The notes beneath the pieces were generated by a model. That model saw only the letters and a program-made list of their open reading frames with translations, was not told where the DNA came from and did no database searches. A DNA stretch of 11,424 nt from JAVBKX01 sp031553835 (GTDB lineage Bacteria > Bacteroidota > Bacteroidia > Bacteroidales > Azobacteroidaceae): positions 1-11,424 of the forward strand of contig JAVBKX010000011.1 in assembly GCA_031553835.1 (NCBI GenBank), read 5' to 3'. Shown here piece by piece: positions 7,294 to 11,424 of this stretch. The translations under genes and the position numbers were made by a program. Every line of letters begins with the position of its first letter. The first letter of the stretch is position 1.

Positions 7294-8166
7294 ATGAAAA
7301 CAAAAAATTTATTAGCCGCTGCTCTTCTGATTGTAACATTAGGATTGACAGCCTGTTCGAACGAAGATGAAGGAATAAACGGCCCGGATGTCGTACAAAT
7401 CAACAGTTCGATTAATCAGTCAGGTACTTCTTTAAGGGCGAATATCGATGATTATACCGGTCTCGGTAATTTTGAAGATGGCGACGTATGGGGAATGTTT
7501 GCCGATGCAAGCGGAATCCGCGTGTTAGATAATAGCACTTATACTGTAGGGAGTACGATCCTTTATTGGAGTAACCTGAGCGAAACAGTTCCGGTAACTT
7601 TTTACGCCTACTATCCTCAGATTGCCGGTACGATTACAGATCCTACAACTTATATCTTCAACGCTGCTTCGGCTCTAAATCCCGATTTACTGGTAGCGGC
7701 TCCCGTAACAGCCAGTAAGGGAACCAATGTAAGCCTTAACTTCAATCATGTGATGCATCAATTAATGATACAACTTGGCGGTAATGTAACTGAAGTCGGT
7801 GACGTAACGAGTGCGGATATCAGCCTGCTCAATATGAAATCCTCAGCCAAAGTAAACCTGCTTACAGGAGCGGTTGACATTTCAGGAGCTTCCGGTACCA
7901 GCGCTTATCCTGTAAAAACCGGAGGAGGGGTATTTCTTGTGGCACCACAGAATTTAACAACAGGCGCAGACTGGATACAAATCACTCTGGATGGAAAAAC
8001 CTATACCTATAAAGTACCGGCAACTATTACAAGTCTTCAAAGCGGGAAGCGCCTGATATTAACACTTACGCTTAAAAAAGGAGGAAACGTGGGGTTGACG
8101 CAGGCAGTTGTAGGATGGCTGAATCAAACTGTCGATCCGATCGAAGAAGATGTGATTGCAAATTAA
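7294..8166 (+). CDS. Fimbrillin-family (Mfa-like) major or minor pilin lipoprotein
   Basis: A 290-residue precursor. The signal peptide ends in GLTAC with Cys21 as the lipidated residue, followed directly by SNEDE, a good match to a lipoprotein export signal. Fimbrillin features follow in order: VVQINSSI strand, TSLRANID with the Arg48-Ala49 pair, DGDVWGMFA, TFYAYYP, NPDLLVAAP, NFNHVMHQLMIQL, YTYKVPATITSLQSGK and a final AVVGW strand. In type V pili of Bacteroidales the lipoprotein is carried to the surface, trimmed after an Arg, and polymerised by strand exchange; Arg48-Ala49 is a plausible cleavage point by position (FimA of Porphyromonas is cut at a comparable place). Here only one fimbrillin gene is present and the operon closes right after it. 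The subunit is therefore probably the main polymer, but a stalk or tip role cannot be excluded. Confidence 0.8.
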   Translation: MKTKNLLAAALLIVTLGLTACSNEDEGINGPDVVQINSSINQSGTSLRANIDDYTGLGNFEDGDVWGMFADASGIRVLDNSTYTVGSTILYWSNLSETVPVTFYAYYPQIAGTITDPTTYIFNAASALNPDLLVAAPVTASKGTNVSLNFNHVMHQLMIQLGGNVTEVGDVTSADISLLNMKSSAKVNLLTGAVDISGASGTSAYPVKTGGGVFLVAPQNLTTGADWIQITLDGKTYTYKVPATITSLQSGKRLILTLTLKKGGNVGLTQAVVGWLNQTVDPIEEDVIAN

Positions 8167-8204
8167 TATTCTGCAAATACTATCCAAAAGACGTTTTTTT
8201 AATG

Positions 8205-8244
8205 CCGGAGATCCATATATCCAAATCAGTATAGGGATCTCCGG
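8205..8244 (+). terminator. Inverted repeat closing the fimbrial operon
   Basis: CCGGAGATCC (8205-8214) and GGATCTCCGG (8235-8244) form a perfect 10-bp stem, extendable inward by TAT/ATA past one A-G mismatch, leaving a 12-base loop. It sits about 40 bases after the fimbrillin stop. There is no T-run directly after it; instead a T7 run precedes it (8194-8200) and an A9 run follows (8255-8263), which could extend the stem. The strong stem makes termination likely, but the missing U-tract means it may act instead as a 3'-end stabiliser. Confidence 0.5.
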
Positions 8245-8265
8245 TAATTATTATAAAAAAAAATG

Positions 8266-8273
8266 TAATTTTG
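8266..8273 (+). promoter_or_regulatory. -7 element for the small protein / TonB receptor unit
   Basis: TAATTTTG is a perfect TAnnTTTG match, placed 24 bases before the ATG at 8298, giving a leader of about 20 bases. No TTTG is seen 19-21 bases upstream, because that stretch is part of the preceding hairpin and A-run. The position of this box excludes the in-frame TTG at 8271 as the translation start. Confidence 0.5.
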
Positions 8274-8297
8274 GCCATCCAATTAAATAAACAACAG

Positions 8298-8633
8298 ATG
8301 CAACTCAAATCTTTGCAACTTCACACTCAAAATTTAGATCAGGCGGTAAATTTTGTTATCGATAAAGTGAAATTCGAATATGAAAACCACTCTGCCGACA
8401 TGAGTATTTTAGTGAATGAAAGTTTTCACTTACGAACGATGTCGGGGCAAATAGATATGGTGATATTTAAACTCAAAGATGATTGTATTTACATTGACAT
8501 AATTGCAGGAGGAGGCGGTCATGGCATTCTCAATTTAAATCTGGGATCGGAAAATCAATTTGTTAAATCAGTATCCAATGTATTGGATGAATTTGCTGCA
8601 AATCAAAATATTCTATGTGTAAAAATTGGTTAA
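8298..8633 (+). CDS. Small conserved-looking protein overlapping the TonB receptor gene
   Basis: A 111-residue protein without signal peptide or membrane helix, so probably cytoplasmic. It alternates helix-prone (NLDQAVNFVIDKVKFEYE) and strand-prone (DMVIFKLKDDCIYIDIIA) stretches, and carries a glycine-rich turn AGGGGHGILNLNLG followed by a helix (NQFVKSVSNVLDEF). The GGG-x-G plus aromatic/hydrophobic and FV-x-VL pattern recalls DUF6054 proteins, but this is recognition by eye and weak. Start 8298 is chosen because the -7 box at 8266-8273 overlaps the other in-frame start, a TTG at 8271. Its last codons overlap the first 19 bases of the receptor gene, so the two are translated from one mRNA and probably coupled. 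It might be an accessory or regulatory protein for receptor function, but nothing in the sequence proves this. No Cys or His pattern indicates metal binding. Confidence 0.65.
   Translation: MQLKSLQLHTQNLDQAVNFVIDKVKFEYENHSADMSILVNESFHLRTMSGQIDMVIFKLKDDCIYIDIIAGGGGHGILNLNLGSENQFVKSVSNVLDEFAANQNILCVKIG
8573..8588. promoter_or_regulatory. Palindrome upstream of the TonB receptor start
   Basis: ATCCAAT (8573-8579) and ATTGGAT (8582-8588) form a near-perfect 16-base palindrome with a two-base centre, 26 bases before the receptor ATG. It lies inside the small gene's coding region, which limits how freely it could evolve. The size and symmetry fit a dimeric regulator's operator, as seen for iron or metal regulators, but no specific consensus is matched. 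A weak -7-like TGAATTTG (8588-8595) adjoins it. Confidence 0.3.
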
Positions 8634-10486
8634 TTATTTCGATCCTCATACTTTTGACAGGAACTCTACAGGCTCAGGAACAATCAGTACAAGACACCAT
8701 TCCCTTGCAGGAAGTTACGGTAGTAAGCGGAACAAAAACATCTGTTAACCGCAATTTGGTTCCGGCCACCATATCAGTCGTCACCCGTGAAGAACTGGAT
8801 GCAAGCGCAGAATCAGCGATTTTACCGATTTTATCTGAACGTATTCCCGGCTTATTTGTGACCGAGCGGGGTATTACCGGTTTTGGCGTAGCTACCGGGG
8901 CCGCCGGCACTGTCAACATACATGGAATCGGCGGAGGGAATAAAGTGTTGATGCTATTTGACGGGCAACCACAATGGGCAGGCATCTTCGGACATCACAT
9001 TCCGGATACTTATGTGGCTTCGGATGCCCAGCAAGTGGAAGTATTAAGAGGCCCGGCGTCCTTGTTGTATGGCTCGAATGCAATGGGAGGTGCCATCAAC
9101 ATCATTACCCGAAAAGCAAATCAAAACGGACTGCATGGTAACGGAAGAATTTTATTCGGTTCTTACAACACCCAAAAATACATGGCCAACGGAAGTTTGA
9201 AAAAAGATAAATTCAACGCTTACCTGTCGTTAAATCACGACCGGACAGACGGACAACGTGATCATTCTGATTTCCATATTACCAACGGTTTTCTGAAATT
9301 AGGCTATGATCTTTCTAAAGAGTGGAATATTTCAAGCAATACGATTCTTGCTAAATTCAAAACAACCAACCCCGGCCCGGTGAACACTCCCCTGTACGAT
9401 AGTTGGGCGGATGTATTGCGAGGTACTTATTCCATTTCAGTAGAAAATCATTATGAAAAAATAAGCGGCGCCATTCAGGGATTTTATAATACCGGACTAC
9501 ACGAAGTTAACTATGGGCACACACCGGAGCAAGCTCCCCTACCCTGCATTTTCCATTCCAATGATTTCAATGCCGGCGTCACAGCATACGAATCATTCCA
9601 TTTGTTTTCCGATAATTTAATTACCACCGGCATTGATTTCAAATCATGGGGAGGGCATGCCTGGAATGATTCTATCGACAACAAACCCGACTTTGATCTC
9701 ATTGATAGAAAAGTAAATGAATTGGCCGTATATGCACTCTCGCAACAAACATTCTGCAACAAATTTACAGTCAATGCCGGCGTTCGATTGGAAATGAACG
9801 AAGAATATGGCAACGAATGGGTTCCGCAAGCCGGAATTTCTTATGCCATTACAAAAAATTCCATTTTGAAAACTACCCTGTCCAAAGGCTTCCGCAGTCC
9901 GAATATCAGGGAATTGTATATGAATAATATGGCGAACCCTGATTTGAAACCCGAATATATGTACAATTATGATATTTCCTATCTGCAGGATCTGATGGAC
10001 GGAAAAATACATTTCGAACTCACCGCTTATTTAGCTGAAGGAAAAAATATGATCGTCACTACGATAGTAGATAAACGTCCGAAAAACATCAATAGCGGCG
10101 AGTTTCTCAATCGTGGCATTGATTTCTCTATGGTATATCGCCTTTTACCGACATTAAAATTAAGCGGCAATTACAGCTTCTTAGATATGGATACTCCACT
10201 GGCAGGCGCACCCCAACATCAGGCGTTTATGAATATCAACTGGAAAATCGATCGCGTCTCCCTATCCTCCGGCTTCCAATATGTAGGCGGATTATATACC
10301 CTTGTCGAACCTAAGCCGGTAAAAGAATATTATGGATTATTAGGCGCCCAAGCCTCTTATCGAGCCACTCAATGGGCATCCGTATTCATCAATGGCGAAA
10401 ATCTCACCCATACGGATTACGAAATAAATTACGGGTTCCCTATGCCCGGCATGGTTGTTATGGCTGGCGTTGATTTAAAATTTTAA
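8615..10486 (+). CDS. TonB-dependent outer-membrane receptor
   Basis: A 623-residue receptor. A Sec signal peptide is cleaved after about Ala20 (LQA-QEQ). The TonB-box region is near residues 29-37 (IPLQEVTVV). The plug domain follows (about 45-165), with GTVNIHGIGG, LFDGQPQWAG and the characteristic VEVLRGPASLLYGSNAMGGAIN (141-162), and then a beta-barrel to the C-terminus. The barrel holds typical FRSPNIRELY and ends in DLKF with terminal Phe, as outer-membrane barrels do. At about 620 residues it belongs to the short single-chain class (BtuB/FepA/Cir type), not to the SusC class with an extra N-terminal domain and a SusD partner. The substrate cannot be deduced: metal chelates, haem, cobalamin and siderophores are all possible. 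The gene overlaps the small gene at 8298 by 19 bases. The following gene begins 24 bases later without a visible terminator, so a longer transport operon is possible. Confidence 0.9.
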   Translation: MCKNWLIISILILLTGTLQAQEQSVQDTIPLQEVTVVSGTKTSVNRNLVPATISVVTREELDASAESAILPILSERIPGLFVTERGITGFGVATGAAGTVNIHGIGGGNKVLMLFDGQPQWAGIFGHHIPDTYVASDAQQVEVLRGPASLLYGSNAMGGAINIITRKANQNGLHGNGRILFGSYNTQKYMANGSLKKDKFNAYLSLNHDRTDGQRDHSDFHITNGFLKLGYDLSKEWNISSNTILAKFKTTNPGPVNTPLYDSWADVLRGTYSISVENHYEKISGAIQGFYNTGLHEVNYGHTPEQAPLPCIFHSNDFNAGVTAYESFHLFSDNLITTGIDFKSWGGHAWNDSIDNKPDFDLIDRKVNELAVYALSQQTFCNKFTVNAGVRLEMNEEYGNEWVPQAGISYAITKNSILKTTLSKGFRSPNIRELYMNNMANPDLKPEYMYNYDISYLQDLMDGKIHFELTAYLAEGKNMIVTTIVDKRPKNINSGEFLNRGIDFSMVYRLLPTLKLSGNYSFLDMDTPLAGAPQHQAFMNINWKIDRVSLSSGFQYVGGLYTLVEPKPVKEYYGLLGAQASYRATQWASVFINGENLTHTDYEINYGFPMPGMVVMAGVDLKF

Positions 10487-10510
10487 TGAGGCAGATTAAT
10501 TTTTATTAAT

Positions 10511-10837
10511 ATGGAAATAGTTGGAAAAATTTTATTTTTTGCAATTTTTGCAATACCGTTGTTTTTTCAAATTTTATTCGGGAGTAATTTCATTCCTGTT
10601 AGTCGAAAAATGAAATTTTGGCTTGTTTGCGTAATAAGTATTTTGCTGCTATGTGCGACGTATTTCATCTGTGCAAAAATCATGTCACATAATATGACAC
10701 AAAATGGAATTAAAGATGGACTGCCTTTTGTTGGATTAATGCTCATTGAAGCATTTATGGCGGGAGTTATTGTGTTGACAATTCTGATACAGATATCGAT
10801 CCGATATTTTAAAAATCGTAAAAAAGCTTCTAAATGA
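10511..10837 (+). CDS. Small three-helix membrane protein next to an ABC transporter
   Basis: A 108-residue protein with three likely membrane helices (about 5-26, 36-56 and 71-97) and a basic C-terminal tail, RYFKNRKKASK, predicted to stay in the cytoplasm. No enzymatic motif or family is recognised. Its stop overlaps the next start as ATGA (10834-10837), so it is translationally coupled to the ATPase gene and is probably a dedicated membrane partner or accessory of that transporter. It is too short to be the usual six-helix permease of a BcrA-type exporter, which may be encoded beyond the right edge. Composition is more AT-rich than the preceding receptor gene. Confidence 0.7.
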   Translation: MEIVGKILFFAIFAIPLFFQILFGSNFIPVSRKMKFWLVCVISILLLCATYFICAKIMSHNMTQNGIKDGLPFVGLMLIEAFMAGVIVLTILIQISIRYFKNRKKASK

Positions 10838-11424
10838 TTACAATAATACAAACCGATAATATAACAAAACATTTCGGCACGACTACTGCGTTAGACGATA
10901 TATCCATCCGCGTAAACGAAGGTGAGATTTACGGTTTTCTTGGGCTGAACGGCGCGGGAAAAACGACATTGATTCGGATTTTACTGGGAATGATTAAAGC
11001 CGGTAGCGGAAATGTCCATCTTTTCGAAAAAAAATTAAGCCCGAATTTCAACCAATGGAACGATATAGGGTATTTGGTCGAAACACCATACGCCTACCCG
11101 AATCTTTCTGTGGCAGAAAATTTAAAGGTGTACTACCAACTTAGGCATCTGAAAACCCCCAAGTTAATAGATACTATTATTGATAAGCTGAAATTGAGAA
11201 ATTATGCCGACACAAAAGCAAAGCATCTCTCATTGGGAAACAGACAGCGTTTGGGATTGGCTAAAGCCCTTATGCACCAACCTAAATTGCTGATTTTGGA
11301 CGAACCGATTAACGGTTTAGACCCCGAAGGAATCGTAGAAGTGCGGGAATTACTGAAAGAACTTGTCGCCAATGGGTCAACTGTATTTCTTTCCAGTCAT
11401 ATATTAGGCGAGATTTCAAAAGTT
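10834..11424 (+). CDS. ABC transporter ATP-binding protein, 3' end beyond window
   Basis: 197 residues are visible and the frame is open at the right edge. All nucleotide-binding motifs are present: Walker A GLNGAGKT (37-44), a glutamate in the Q-loop position (LVETP, Glu83) as is common in the BcrA/lantibiotic-immunity group, signature LSLGNRQR (132-139), Walker B LLILDEP with Asp156-Glu157, D-loop GLDP (161-164) and H-loop His189 (SSHI). The signature LSLGN departs from the classical LSGGQ, as is frequent in this group. The protein would power a membrane partner for export or immunity to antimicrobial peptides or lipids; substrate is unknown. The ATGA overlap with the preceding small membrane-protein gene shows coupling. 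The missing 3' part would be a C-terminal domain of roughly 100 residues in typical family members. Confidence 0.9.
   Translation, partial: MITIIQTDNITKHFGTTTALDDISIRVNEGEIYGFLGLNGAGKTTLIRILLGMIKAGSGNVHLFEKKLSPNFNQWNDIGYLVETPYAYPNLSVAENLKVYYQLRHLKTPKLIDTIIDKLKLRNYADTKAKHLSLGNRQRLGLAKALMHQPKLLILDEPINGLDPEGIVEVRELLKELVANGSTVFLSSHILGEISKV

Noticed and set aside
8271..8297. TTG start extending the small protein by nine residues
   Set aside because: The TTG sits inside the -7 promoter element, upstream of the expected transcription start.
9511..10012. Minus-strand frames inside the TonB receptor gene
   Set aside because: They are shadows of a strongly supported gene, with no recognisable domain.
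10495..10510. ATTAAT-TTTT-ATTAAT repeat before the three-helix protein
   Set aside because: Six AT pairs make a very weak hairpin and the motif is common in AT-rich gaps.
1..11424. Search for CRISPR repeats, insertion sequences, tRNA and rRNA
   Set aside because: No regularly spaced repeats, transposase motifs, terminal inverted repeats or RNA gene signatures were seen.

Overview
The window looks like a chromosomal segment of a member of the Bacteroidota, most likely the Bacteroidales. The base composition is AT-rich. Several start sites are preceded by the Bacteroidota -7 element TAnnTTTG, and Shine-Dalgarno sequences are scarce. The proteins also fit: membrane-embedded AraC regulators, DUF3575, a fimbrillin lipoprotein, and a lipoprotein export signal after the lipobox cysteine. 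The genus cannot be fixed from the sequence alone.

Layout, left to right. Positions 1-411 hold a strong-looking promoter firing leftwards out of the window and a promoter for the first complete gene. Positions 412-3393 encode a large soluble protein with one degenerate and one apparently intact receiver domain, followed by a PEP-synthase/PPDK-type nucleotide-binding domain. Positions 3459-5687 hold two tandem, clearly paralogous regulators, each with about seven membrane helices and a C-terminal AraC-type DNA-binding domain. A regulatory gap of 137 bases follows. Positions 5825-8166 form a compact operon: DUF3575 outer-membrane-type protein, fimbrillin-cluster lipoprotein (DUF5119-like), and a fimbrillin lipoprotein (Mfa-like). 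It is closed by a 10-bp perfect inverted repeat.

Positions 8298-10486 hold a small cytosolic-looking protein whose 3' end overlaps a TonB-dependent receptor gene. Close behind come a three-helix membrane protein and the start of a BcrA-type ABC transporter ATPase that overlaps it by ATGA and runs off the right edge.

How the parts may work together (inference): the two membrane AraC proteins probably sense an envelope signal and control the adjacent surface-fimbria operon. The small protein and the TonB receptor are probably translationally coupled. Whether the ABC genes belong to the same transcription unit as the receptor is uncertain; the gap is only 24 bases and holds no convincing promoter or terminator. 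No insertion sequence, CRISPR array, tRNA or rRNA was recognised. The most interesting points are the receiver/PEP-binding fusion without a phospho-histidine domain, the paired membrane AraC regulators facing a minimal fimbrial operon, and the small protein fused in overlap to a TonB receptor gene.
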